A DNA stretch of 64,000 bases from positions 7,234,028 to 7,298,027 of the forward strand of contig NZ_CP083582.1 in NCBI RefSeq assembly GCF_020091585.1, written 5' to 3'. The stretch's first letter is position 1; each line of letters begins with the position of its first letter. The notes beneath the pieces are model-generated. The model made no database searches. It had not been told where the DNA came from and saw only the letters and a list, made by a program, of their open reading frames with translations. Below are positions 34,186 through 41,809 of this stretch, in pieces. The position numbers were made by a program, and so were the translations under genes. The stretch comes from Kovacikia minuta CCNUW1 (GTDB lineage: Bacteria > Cyanobacteriota > Cyanobacteriia > Leptolyngbyales > Leptolyngbyaceae).

Positions 34186-34269
34186 CAAAGTGCTACACCT
34201 TGAATAGTAAGATTCCTTCAATAACCGCTTAAATAGGTTTTAATATAAATCAAGGTGTGACACTCTTTG
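34186..34269. promoter_or_regulatory. Inverted repeat upstream of RHH gene (candidate operator)
   Basis: AAAGTGCTACACCTTGA (34187-34203) is inverted, with small differences, as TCAAGGTGTGACACTCTTT (34250-34268), 45 bases before the ATG of the 101-residue RHH gene. The intervening 46 bases are A/T rich and hold a TATAAT-like stretch. It may be an autoregulatory site and the divergent control point between the minus block (partition) and the plus block (replication). Confidence 0.45.
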
Positions 34270-34314
34270 TCAGAAGTGCTACAATGCAAAATATACTGTT
34301 TAATAAAGGTGAAT

Positions 34315-34620
34315 ATGTACGCTCTCGAAACTCCCTTGCCTACCAAGCTGAAACGTGTTGCCTGTCCCCTTGAGCCAGCGGTTTATGATGCGTTGGTTCG
34401 TTACGCTGCTAGAAGTAAGCGATCGCTTAGTAACTCGGTTGCTCTATTTGTTGAACAAATGCTGATAACAACGGGTGATTTAGTGACACCTATCCCCAAA
34501 ATTGAAACAAGAGGGGGATTCAGAGAGGGATCTGGTAGAAAACCTCGCACAGAATCAAGTGAATCTGATCAAACTGATGACAGTGCTGAATCTTCATCAG
34601 ATGAGAATGAAGACAACTAA
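34315..34620 (+). CDS. Ribbon-helix-helix-type regulator (101 aa)
   Basis: 101 residues from ATG 34315, preceded by AAAGGTG. Residues ~10-55 (KLKRVACPLEPAVYDALVRYAARSKRSLSNSVALFVEQML) follow an RHH/CopG-like strand-helix-helix pattern; the tail is acidic after GGFREGSGRKP. It probably represses its own promoter or controls the replication operon downstream. First gene of the plus-strand replication block. Confidence 0.65.
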   Translation: MYALETPLPTKLKRVACPLEPAVYDALVRYAARSKRSLSNSVALFVEQMLITTGDLVTPIPKIETRGGFREGSGRKPRTESSESDQTDDSAESSSDENEDN

Positions 34621-34761
34621 TAACAGCTATTAGATGAGTAGTTTTTTTGTATAGGTACAGTTAAGAACTACTACTTTTGTAGCGATAAAAAATACTTGAT
34701 TAATATCTCAAGATCACCCTATCATCGGTCTTGAGAAAAAATCAACGCACTCTTAAAAGCT

Positions 34762-35082
34762 ATGGAATACGAAATTTTAGAACTTTCTAGATTACCCTGG
34801 ATGCAATTCGAGTTAAAGGGACACTTCCCGCAACTAGCTGGTGTTTACGTTTGTGCTGACAATTGGTCTGTTATATATGTTGGTCGAACTAAGAATTTGA
34901 GACAGCGCTTTTATCAGCATCACAAAATAGCCGATATGGTTGAACTAGGAATCACAAAGGTTCACTTTCGGTTTGTGCTAGACAACGATGTTAGGGAACT
35001 TTCCAGGCTTGAGAAGCTTTTCATTGACGCTTTTGAACCTCCTTTGAATCGGATAGCACGATCTAAAAGGCGAAAGTGGTAG
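34762..35082 (+). CDS. GIY-YIG nuclease family protein
   Basis: 106 residues forming one GIY-YIG domain: GVYVC (GIY), VIYVGRTKNLRQRFYQHH (YIG plus catalytic Arg), and LEKLFIDAFEPPLN (metal-binding Glu and terminal Asn). There is no DNA-binding extension, so it may be a small structure-specific endonuclease or part of an element-competition system. It stands alone between two RHH genes. Confidence 0.88.
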   Translation: MEYEILELSRLPWMQFELKGHFPQLAGVYVCADNWSVIYVGRTKNLRQRFYQHHKIADMVELGITKVHFRFVLDNDVRELSRLEKLFIDAFEPPLNRIARSKRRKW

Positions 35083-35335
35083 GGATTGCCGAATAATTTC
35101 CATGTATTTTATGTACGGGTCATCTTATAACAGATTTAGATATTCTCATTGAATAAAAAATGACTGAAACATAGCATCGAAGGTGATTTTAGAGTTAATT
35201 TAACCACTTGTATCCATACAGTTTATGTTAGAAATTACTTCCCTAGAGTAGCACTGGCATTGACTTTTAGGGAAATAGATACAGATTTGTTTGTGCTAGT
35301 ATTAATCTATAGAACATTGAAAGGATTATTGTTTT

Positions 35336-35506
35336 ATGGCACGTCCCAAGGTACTCAAAGATCCGATTGAAATCTCAGTTTCAACTTGCTTAAGCAAAGA
35401 AGATTTGCAGGCACTTGAACGAATCACGAACATTGAAAAAGTTGGGCGTAGCACCATCATTAGACGTGCTTTAAGACAATACCTAACAAGTGTCAATGCT
35501 GCATAA
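35336..35506 (+). CDS. Small ribbon-helix-helix protein (56 aa)
   Basis: 56 residues from ATG 35336 (AAAGGA upstream) to TAA. It reads ARPKVLKDPIEISVSTCLSK, then EDLQALERITNIEKVGRST and IIRRALRQYL: a textbook RHH repressor with strand and two helices. Short size and position before the replication operon suggest a copy-control (CopG-like) repressor. The longer minus-strand frame over it is a shadow. Confidence 0.75.
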   Translation: MARPKVLKDPIEISVSTCLSKEDLQALERITNIEKVGRSTIIRRALRQYLTSVNAA

Positions 35507-35517
35507 CGCAGCAAAAA

Positions 35518-35553
35518 ACCGCCAGTAGGTTGCAACTACCAGCGGTCTTTTCA
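35518..35553 (+). terminator. Likely terminator after the RHH gene
   Basis: An imperfect stem (ACCGC...GCGGT outside, GTAG/CTAC inside, 2x2 mismatch) is followed by TCTTTT, 12 bases after the RHH stop. Confidence 0.5.
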
Positions 35554-35673
35554 AGTTCATTACTGATCTCAGGTTCTAAGTTTTCCGACTTTTCCTGAAT
35601 CAGTTGATTACCTAAACCCTTAACTGGGTTTTTACAAACATTACCCCGCCTAAAAGCGGAAGGTTTCTCTATA

Positions 35674-35979
35674 ATGACTCAATTTCGCAAAAAACGCAAC
35701 GCTCGATCCCCAAAACAGAACAAACTGGCTACAGGTAAGGGTTTCAACGCCCAAACCCATTATAACAAGAATACTGCACCTGTTTTTGGTACCATCGGTT
35801 ACTCCTTCCAGGGTGAGAACCTAGTCGGTATTTCAGCCACAGAGATGCAGATCAACTGGCTGAGAAATGCTTACATTGCTGGTGAGCTTGATGACTGTCT
35901 AAGTGACCTGAATTCACTTGGTCGATACAAAGACATCATCGTCCGTGACTTGCCTGGATTCTTGGGAGGTGGCTTCTAA
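35674..35979 (+). CDS. Hypothetical protein of the replication operon (101 aa)
   Basis: 101 residues: a basic, disordered N-terminus (MTQFRKKRNARSPKQNKLATGKGF) and a globular part ending IIVRDLPGFLGGGF. Its last codons encode the GGAGGT that serves as ribosome binding site for the next gene, and its stop TAA overlaps the next ATG (TAATG). Not recognised. Confidence 0.65.
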   Translation: MTQFRKKRNARSPKQNKLATGKGFNAQTHYNKNTAPVFGTIGYSFQGENLVGISATEMQINWLRNAYIAGELDDCLSDLNSLGRYKDIIVRDLPGFLGGGF

Positions 35980-35988
35980 TGAACCTCC
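35965..35988 (+). promoter_or_regulatory. SD-sequestering hairpin at the 74-aa gene start
   Basis: GGAGGT (35965-35970, the Shine-Dalgarno) can pair with ACCTCC (35983-35988, codons 2-4), leaving the TAATG stop/start in a 12-base loop. An identical arrangement occurs at 36189. Translation of the upstream gene through the hairpin would open it, giving strict coupling. Confidence 0.6.
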
Positions 35989-36203
35989 AAATTCAAAACC
36001 AAGCGACAGAAGCGGTAAAAGCGCTGGCAAATATCGAATTGATCCAAGATTGTGATGTTCCCAACGTTGTAGCAGGTTTCATTCAATGGCATTGCATTGA
36101 AGAAATAGGACTCAGTGAAGAAGAAGCTGTAGAGTGGGCTGCTAGTGTTCATTTCGAGCTTACTTCAGAAGCGTTGAAAAATTCCTTTGGAGGTGGATAC
36201 TAA
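35979..36203 (+). CDS. Hypothetical protein of the replication operon (74 aa)
   Basis: 74 residues, acidic and helical (EEIGLSEEEAVEWAASVHFELTSEALKNSF), starting MNLQIQNQ and ending GGGY. Start and end motifs mirror its neighbours: the next protein also starts MNLQ and the previous one ends GGGF, because the same coupling hairpin is repeated. Not recognised; perhaps an accessory factor for the primase-helicase. Confidence 0.65.
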   Translation: MNLQIQNQATEAVKALANIELIQDCDVPNVVAGFIQWHCIEEIGLSEEEAVEWAASVHFELTSEALKNSFGGGY

Positions 36204-36212
36204 TGAACCTCC
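36189..36212 (+). promoter_or_regulatory. SD-sequestering hairpin at the PrimPol-VapE gene start
   Basis: GGAGGT (36189-36194) pairs with ACCTCC (36207-36212) with the TAATG start/stop in a 12-base loop, the same layout as at 35965. It should limit synthesis of the replication protein to ribosomes arriving from the upstream gene. Confidence 0.6.
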
Positions 36213-38869
36213 AATTGAACGCTAACCCTGTAGAAACATCTTCTAGAAAGGTAGTTGAATTAAAGCCCACAGGGGTTGATAAGCCTACATCCTACGTTGA
36301 TGCTCGTCAGGAAGCTATAGACTGTCTATTGTCTAACGGGTTCATTGTCCTACCTGTCGCACCTAAGCAAGATCCGTTCAAATATCCCAAGAACAAGAAA
36401 AACAGGACAACTGGGGAATGGGAAATAGACTATGAAAAGGATGGGGTAACGCCTAAGCCTAAGTTCAACGGCAAAAATCCTAGTTATCTGGATGTTAATG
36501 GTGAACCCCACCTAATCAACCATGAAAATTATCAGGAAGTCCAGCCAACCCCATCAGAGCTTGAAACATGGTTCGCTAACCCTCTAAACGGGGTTGGTAC
36601 TCTATGCGGTCGGAAGAAAACGAGATGGGCTGATTTGGATGTTAAAAATTTCAAGTCTCAAGCTGATTGCGATCGTGCTGTTGAGGAATGGCTAGATAAA
36701 TACCCTCAACTTAGGGAAACTTTCTACGAAAGAACCCACAGTGGGGGGTATAGGTTTGTTGTCAGATGTAAAAATGACCCCAAGTTCACAAATTTCACTC
36801 TAGAACCAGGAGGAACCCATGTAGGCGAGGCGCTAGGTAAGGGACGTTTCACCGTCTTAGCCCCCACTGTGGGTAATTCTGGTAATCCCTACGTCAATAT
36901 TAATCGGGCATTCCCGGTTGAGGTTGAATCGCTGGAGAGTATCGGGATCTTTCCATCAAAGAAAGATAAGTCTGATATTGCCAGGGTTGATCGTACTTCA
37001 CTAGAACTGATAGTTGATAACGTTAACGGTTTACCTCTAGAGAAGTTGGGACATAACACCAGTAAAGCTGTGTTGGACGGTGAAGACATTAAAGACGACC
37101 GTTCTGACTCCCTAGCCACAGCCCTTAATGAATGGTACGGGTGGGAAAACTTCTGTATTTCCAATGGTCTTCCGATCAAAGGTTCAGCCGATGATTTAGG
37201 TTACATAGCAGGGGAAAAGCTAGGGTTAGACGAAGACAGGATCAAGGAAATATTCAAAACTGTTGAATATGAAACATGCTCACCTGCGGCATTCTATAGA
37301 GAAGGTGATGTAGGTTGCTGGAAACGCATTAGAACCTTAAATAAGGGCATCTATGAATCCAGGTGCCCTGCTGAACTCAAACCATTAGTAGAAGAGTCTG
37401 TAGAGAATTTTAAGCGCCAATTAGCAGACAAGGATAAAGCTGAATGGAGCGATCGCCCGGTTGAGTCCTATTACATTGAAGCTGAGTTAGCCAAAGCAGA
37501 GTTTAATCTGTCTAAGTATGATTGGGTTCTACTAACAGAGAAGAACACTGAAATTAGTATCTATGAGGTTTGTGTAGAACATAGTTTATCGACTGAAAAG
37601 CCTCCTATGCCAATGATCAAGGCTTGTGCCTTTGGTCGGTTGAAAGAGCTTTTTGAAGCAATACCCAACGTTCTAGACTTGGCTCACTGTAAGGGTTACT
37701 GGTGGGTTGAATACCTCCAATGTAAACGTAAGCAGACTTACGACAAGATTGCTTTGCATCGTGTGTTTGGGGAGAGATTACGGTTTAACAGTCTACTGCT
37801 ACAACCAGAGATTGACGGTGAACCCGTTGATTTAGAATGCACTAAAAATATTATGGAAAGTACACACAAGATCACGCTACAAGGTAATCAAAATGAAATC
37901 GTAGCAACACTTGTAAGCCTTTCTAAGGAGCGATCATTTTCGCCCGTAGTCGAGTATCTGGAAAACACTAGAACTGCTGTTGAACAGGGATTAACAGCCA
38001 GAACAGTGCTTGATAAGGCGTTTATTCTTGAACCATATCCACAAATACCTAATGCAGTATGGGAAGACATTCTAAGGATGTATGCACTATACCTGCAAAA
38101 CTTCCTTGTAGGTGCTGTAGCCAGAGCTTATCAACCTGGATGCAAGATGAGGACGGTGTTAGTTCTAAAAGGAGGACAGAATATCGGCAAATCTGAATTC
38201 TTTCACGTTTTAGCAGGGAATTGGTTTGATGACTCCATCTCTATGACCAACGATAAAGACGACAAGATGAAAATATCACGTTGTTGGATCGCTGAATGGC
38301 AAGAGTTAGAGACGATCATGGGGCGCAAAGAAACGGGTGCCGTGAAACAATTCATCAGCACATCTACCGACATCATCCGGTTGCCCTATGGACGATCTGT
38401 AAGCGATATGCCTCGACCCTCAGTACTTGGAGCTACTGTTAATGAAGATCACTTTTTAACAGATACCACAGGTAGCACCCGTTACCAAGTTATTGATATT
38501 GGTGACAAGAAAATAAATCTTGATTGGCTGAAAACTAATCGTGATGCTATTTGGGGTTATGCTCTAAGCCTCTACGAATCAGGTTGCAAGTGGTGGATCG
38601 ATGACAGAGAGATAGAGGTAATGCAGGAGACATTAAACCGTAACTACGAAAAAGTAGATCCTTGGGAGCAACTCATCACCTCCAGAATCGAGCCAATAAC
38701 TGAAATAACCCTTGACTTAGTTCATTCTTGGGTAGAACCAATGATTGAAAATCGTACACAGGCTTCTAATAGACGGGTTACAACCATCCTCAAGAAACTT
38801 GGATGGAAGTGTGATCGACATCAAACACGATTGAACGGGGAAAGGGTGAGGTTATGGCGTAGGCAGTAA
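36203..38869 (+). CDS. PrimPol-VapE replication protein (primase-polymerase plus helicase)
   Basis: 888 residues. Residues ~30-250 form a bifunctional primase/polymerase domain: GFIVLPVAPKQ, catalytic Asp144-x-Asp146 (WADLDVKN), THSGGYRFVVR and GKGRFTVLAPT. Residues ~620-850 form a VapE/VirE-type superfamily 3-like ATPase: Walker A GGQNIGKSEF (~657-666), Walker B region CWIAEWQELE, an RPSVLGATVNEDHFL segment and sensor residues in GSTRYQVIDIG. Such proteins start replication of phage satellites and integrative plasmids. It is the largest gene of the element; a terminator and a repeat array follow it. Confidence 0.88.
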   Translation: MNLQLNANPVETSSRKVVELKPTGVDKPTSYVDARQEAIDCLLSNGFIVLPVAPKQDPFKYPKNKKNRTTGEWEIDYEKDGVTPKPKFNGKNPSYLDVNGEPHLINHENYQEVQPTPSELETWFANPLNGVGTLCGRKKTRWADLDVKNFKSQADCDRAVEEWLDKYPQLRETFYERTHSGGYRFVVRCKNDPKFTNFTLEPGGTHVGEALGKGRFTVLAPTVGNSGNPYVNINRAFPVEVESLESIGIFPSKKDKSDIARVDRTSLELIVDNVNGLPLEKLGHNTSKAVLDGEDIKDDRSDSLATALNEWYGWENFCISNGLPIKGSADDLGYIAGEKLGLDEDRIKEIFKTVEYETCSPAAFYREGDVGCWKRIRTLNKGIYESRCPAELKPLVEESVENFKRQLADKDKAEWSDRPVESYYIEAELAKAEFNLSKYDWVLLTEKNTEISIYEVCVEHSLSTEKPPMPMIKACAFGRLKELFEAIPNVLDLAHCKGYWWVEYLQCKRKQTYDKIALHRVFGERLRFNSLLLQPEIDGEPVDLECTKNIMESTHKITLQGNQNEIVATLVSLSKERSFSPVVEYLENTRTAVEQGLTARTVLDKAFILEPYPQIPNAVWEDILRMYALYLQNFLVGAVARAYQPGCKMRTVLVLKGGQNIGKSEFFHVLAGNWFDDSISMTNDKDDKMKISRCWIAEWQELETIMGRKETGAVKQFISTSTDIIRLPYGRSVSDMPRPSVLGATVNEDHFLTDTTGSTRYQVIDIGDKKINLDWLKTNRDAIWGYALSLYESGCKWWIDDREIEVMQETLNRNYEKVDPWEQLITSRIEPITEITLDLVHSWVEPMIENRTQASNRRVTTILKKLGWKCDRHQTRLNGERVRLWRRQ

Positions 38870-38887
38870 ACCCACAGTTGTTGCATG

Positions 38888-38916
38888 AAACCTCCCTGTT
38901 TGGGGAGGTTTTTTTA
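38888..38916 (+). terminator. Rho-independent terminator of the replication operon
   Basis: Stem AACCTCCC/GGGAGGTT with a 5-6 base loop, followed by seven T, 20 bases after the PrimPol-VapE stop. Confidence 0.85.
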
Positions 38917-38980
38917 TATCCGTACTCAAGCCGACCACGAAAGTTCTCTTTTATACAAAAAGCAAGGGTTTCAAATACTG

Positions 38981-39333
38981 CTGAGACAGTGCTGAGACAC
39001 CTTCAAACCCCTACATAGCAAGGATTGTCTCAGATGTCTCACTGTCTCAGCACTTCTATAAACTTTTTAGAATTTTATTTTTTATTTTTCACACCTGTGG
39101 GTACTAATGGAAAAATACACAAAATATATCTTTTGAAAAGTTTGGGAAAAGTGCTGAGACAGTGAGACACTTTCGTTGAAATCCTTATATAGCAGTGCTT
39201 TGAGGCTGACTCACTGCTGAGACAGTGCTGAGACATCGCTGAGACACTTTTTGTTAAAACCTTTACATAGCAGTGCTTTGAAGCTGGCTTACTGCTGAGA
39301 CACTTTTCCTCATTTTAGAAAAGTGCTGAGACA
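38981..39333. repeat. GCTGAGACA repeat array downstream of the replication gene
   Basis: Eight GCTGAGACA copies on the plus strand (38981, 38992, 39153, 39216, 39227, 39238, 39294, 39325), often followed by GTG, with inverted TGTCTCAGC at 39044 and TGTCTCAGA at 39028. Longer imperfect units of about 50 bases repeat with a 77-base step (39175 and 39252; both contain TATAGCAGTGCTTTGA or close relatives). An A/T-rich stretch lies at 39056-39140. This is a candidate replication origin. Confidence 0.8.
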
Positions 39334-39438
39334 CTCCTGAAGTATCACTGACGCACTTCCTCACGAAGATCATCAAGAAAAAAGTATTAGTAGGTAAATG
39401 TATTTATCAAGGTGTTGGAAGGTTAGAGGATGGCTAAA

Positions 39439-40242
39439 TCATTGAGATTCTTCTAAACCATTCAATATCTTCACACATTCGTCTGATAAAGTTTCACCAG
39501 AGCCATATTTTATAAGCTGTTGTTTACTTATACACGTTCTTGCTTTAATTCTTTCTTGTTCAATTCTTGTATTTTCATCAGCTAATTTAGTTTGTATCTC
39601 CTCACTAGCTTTAGTAAATTCTCTTGACTTTTGCCATTCTTTGAGATTTTTTGGTTCAATTACAGGATGTGGATTGATTTTAACGGAATCCCCTTGTAAT
39701 AATAAATCTACTTTCCAATCCTTTGACTCAATATCTTGACGAGAGAGGACAAGCCCTTTACGGGAGGCTACTTCTACCACATAAACATTGCTTGCAAGTA
39801 GACCCTTGATAGTGATAGGAAATTCACAAGAGCCATAAAAACTTTGATCTACTATTTTTCCTTTACCTAAAACCCCTGTTCCAAGAATTTTATTTCCACT
39901 TTCATTTTTGAAAACTATTTGAGTCCCTTCGGTTATGCCTGAATAGATCGTCTCATTAGTAGTTGCATGAGCAGCTAAACATTCTTTTCCAATACCATCG
40001 TTATACGTTTGTCGCCAGATCAAGCTGTTATCTTCAGCGTCAACAACCAATCGACCCATAACATCGTGAGATTGCTGAAAAGACGAGCATCCAGCAAAAA
40101 CCACAAAAACAAAGACGACCACCCATTTTGTTAAAGGGGGTATCCTTCTTCCCAAATTGATCACCCCAAACGCTTCAGCAGGACTTAGTGATGTTTGACT
40201 GGCTTGCCGAACTCCACTTAACACGCTGTCAAATAGTCCCAT
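39439..40242 (-). CDS. Membrane-anchored protein with TerB-like N-terminal tag and lipobox-like segment
   Basis: 267 residues. The first ~28 (MGLFDSVLSGVRQASQTSLS then PAEAFGVI) look like the start of cyanobacterial TerB-family (tellurite resistance) proteins, but the TerB helices do not follow. Instead comes a hydrophobic segment ending FAGCSS, which resembles a lipobox, then a beta-rich domain (~65-190) with several Cys and a charged coiled tail. It is probably an envelope protein made by fusion of a TerB-type leader to a lipoprotein. Codon use is A/T rich, unlike the chromosome. Confidence 0.65.
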   Translation of the reverse strand: MGLFDSVLSGVRQASQTSLSPAEAFGVINLGRRIPPLTKWVVVFVFVVFAGCSSFQQSHDVMGRLVVDAEDNSLIWRQTYNDGIGKECLAAHATTNETIYSGITEGTQIVFKNESGNKILGTGVLGKGKIVDQSFYGSCEFPITIKGLLASNVYVVEVASRKGLVLSRQDIESKDWKVDLLLQGDSVKINPHPVIEPKNLKEWQKSREFTKASEEIQTKLADENTRIEQERIKARTCISKQQLIKYGSGETLSDECVKILNGLEESQ

Positions 40243-40726
40243 ATTGCTACATTCCTAAAAATGAACTTCGCTACATGGTGGCTTCCCTTGATGTCAAGTC
40301 GGTATAGGGTTCACAGATAAATCCCAAAAAATCACGAAACTAAAAAAGTTTATTTTTCCAGTGAAGTTTTTACAAGTCGATCCTGATTTGATAGCCGCAA
40401 CACTGTGGATACTTAGCTAGGCACTTGGAAGCAGCAGGAAAGCTTTCCACCAGCAGGGACTTGGCTTTGCCAGAGCGCATGATTTTCTCTAGAGCTACTG
40501 TCTAGATTTCCCAAAATCAGGATAAAAATGTCGTTTAAGGGACAAAAAGATATTGCATGCGGTCTATGATGTTCCGTTAAAAAGTACCCTTCTGGGTACT
40601 CTCTAGAGCTAACATGTAGGTGCAAGATTAAAGGGTGATTTGGCAGTCTACCATACAAACGTATTAGTTTGCCACGCACTTAATGTTTGTTAACATGAAG
40701 TAAAGTAAAACCAATAGGAGGTCGGA
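40243..40726. other. Intergenic stretch, no convincing gene
   Basis: 484 bases between two divergent genes. The one frame of note (minus strand, 40413-40679) lacks a ribosome binding site and family resemblance. The right end leads into a strong GGAGG-led mini-frame described separately. Confidence 0.4.
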
Positions 40727-40762
40727 ATGGCAATTTGTTTGGGTGGAGATCCAGAAATCTAG
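40727..40762 (+). CDS. 11-codon mini-ORF with strong ribosome binding site
   Basis: ATAGGAGGT precedes ATG 40727 with good spacing; the frame encodes MAICLGGDPEI and stops at TAG 40760. It lies 93 bases before the DUF4760-like gene and right before two hairpins. It could be a leader peptide, the remnant of a longer gene, or part of a small RNA. Confidence 0.35.
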   Translation: MAICLGGDPEI

Positions 40763-40764
40763 CA

Positions 40765-40830
40765 CTTTGCGTATTTCTCTTTACGCAAAGACAGACTGAA
40801 GTTAGTATGGACGCTAACTTCAGTCTGTCT
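40765..40830 (+). ncRNA. Double hairpin (possible attenuator or small RNA)
   Basis: Hairpin 1: CTTTGCGTA (40765-40773) with TACGCAAAG (40782-40790). Hairpin 2: AGACAGACTGAAGTTAG (40789-40805) with a perfect 17-base inverse at 40814-40830 and an 8-base loop. The two share two bases, so they could compete. No T-run follows, which argues against simple termination. It lies between the mini-ORF and the 207-residue membrane protein gene. Confidence 0.45.
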
Positions 40831-40855
40831 TCTGTTATGTCTTATTTCAAGTGAG

Positions 40856-41479
40856 ATGAGTATAAAAAAACGCAAACAGCTAGGTGAGTATTCTTTTACG
40901 ATTAAATTTTCGATAAGAGTTGGGGCGATTTCTTTTGCTATTGCTCTGATCTCTGTCTCTCTGTTCTACTGGGTAACACAGAAATTTGATAAAGAATTTT
41001 TACAATTTACCGTTGCAGTAGTTGGTGTGGCGGCAGCGGTAACAAGTGCATTCTACGTTGGATCTGCAATCCAAGAGAACTCTAAGGCAAGAAAAGAGGA
41101 CAGGGCAATAAGCTTGATTTCTACATGGAATGATTCATACTACTCAGGGCTAAGGAGAACAGCTTTAAGGAAAATTAGGGATCTGATTAAAACTCTACCT
41201 TTAGATGAGCAGCCCCACGCAGTCCATGAAGTTCTAAAAACAGACAATTCCTTAGAGGAAGATATTGTTACGATCCTAAATTTTTTAGAAGAAGTAGCTG
41301 CTTGTGTAAATAACGATTTAGTTGATATAGGTCTTATTGATGATTACTTTGGCTACATTATACCGAGGGTAGCTTTTGTGTTTAAGTCTTGGATAACAGG
41401 TAGACAGGATGGTAGAAATAACAGTCTTTACAGTGCTCTAGAGACCCTTGGAAAAGAGTGGAAGGATAATTTGAAGTAA
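40856..41479 (+). CDS. DUF4760-like membrane protein (207 aa)
   Basis: Two transmembrane helices (IRVGAISFAIALISVSLFYWV and LQFTVAVVGVAAAVTSAFYVG) are followed by a helical cytoplasmic domain with NDSYYSGLRRTALRKIRDLI and ILNFLEEVAACVNNDLVDIGLIDDYFGYIIPRVAFVFKSW. This matches my recollection of DUF4760 proteins, which often occur in mobile-element cargo of unknown, possibly defensive, role. It lies in the cargo end of the element, A/T rich. Confidence 0.6.
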   Translation: MSIKKRKQLGEYSFTIKFSIRVGAISFAIALISVSLFYWVTQKFDKEFLQFTVAVVGVAAAVTSAFYVGSAIQENSKARKEDRAISLISTWNDSYYSGLRRTALRKIRDLIKTLPLDEQPHAVHEVLKTDNSLEEDIVTILNFLEEVAACVNNDLVDIGLIDDYFGYIIPRVAFVFKSWITGRQDGRNNSLYSALETLGKEWKDNLK

Positions 41480-41599
41480 GTGGATAAATGAGACATGGAA
41501 AAACAAGCGCAAAACTGTAAGTTTAACGAGCTGATTTGATTGAATATTTCAGTATAAAAAGAACATCTTCTTAAGGCTGCTAACTTTAGAGGAATAAAA

Positions 41600-41779
41600 A
41601 TGTTGTATGAAATTTCAGTGAAAAGCTTGAGGACACATCGCATACATAGCTTTGGTTTCCATGCTGATTCAAAAGAAGATGCTGAAACTAAAGCTAAAGA
41701 AGTAGCTACATTTAATATGTATCAAATTGACAAACATCAGCCTGAAGAATGGGAAATTGTTGAAGTCAAATCCGCTTGA
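41600..41779 (+). CDS. Small hypothetical protein (59 aa)
   Basis: 59 residues from ATG 41600 with AGAGGA seven bases upstream. The sequence (LYEISVKSLRTHRIHSFGFH, then ADSKEDAETKAKEVATFNMYQ) has the beta-helix-beta look of a small folded domain. It is 120 bases after the DUF4760-like gene. Not recognised. Confidence 0.55.
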   Translation: MLYEISVKSLRTHRIHSFGFHADSKEDAETKAKEVATFNMYQIDKHQPEEWEIVEVKSA

Positions 41780-41809
41780 TTCTGGACGGAAATTTAATAG
41801 TAATATAAG

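Noticed and set aside
35326..35535. Minus-strand frame over the 56-residue RHH gene
   Set aside because: The plus-strand RHH product is convincing and has a ribosome binding site; the antisense frame has no resemblance to a protein.
40413..40679. Minus-strand frame of 88 codons
   Set aside because: No start signal and unlikely composition; the gap is better explained as regulatory DNA.
40765..40830. Retron-like msr/msd RNA
   Set aside because: The double hairpin invites this reading, but no reverse transcriptase is encoded anywhere nearby.
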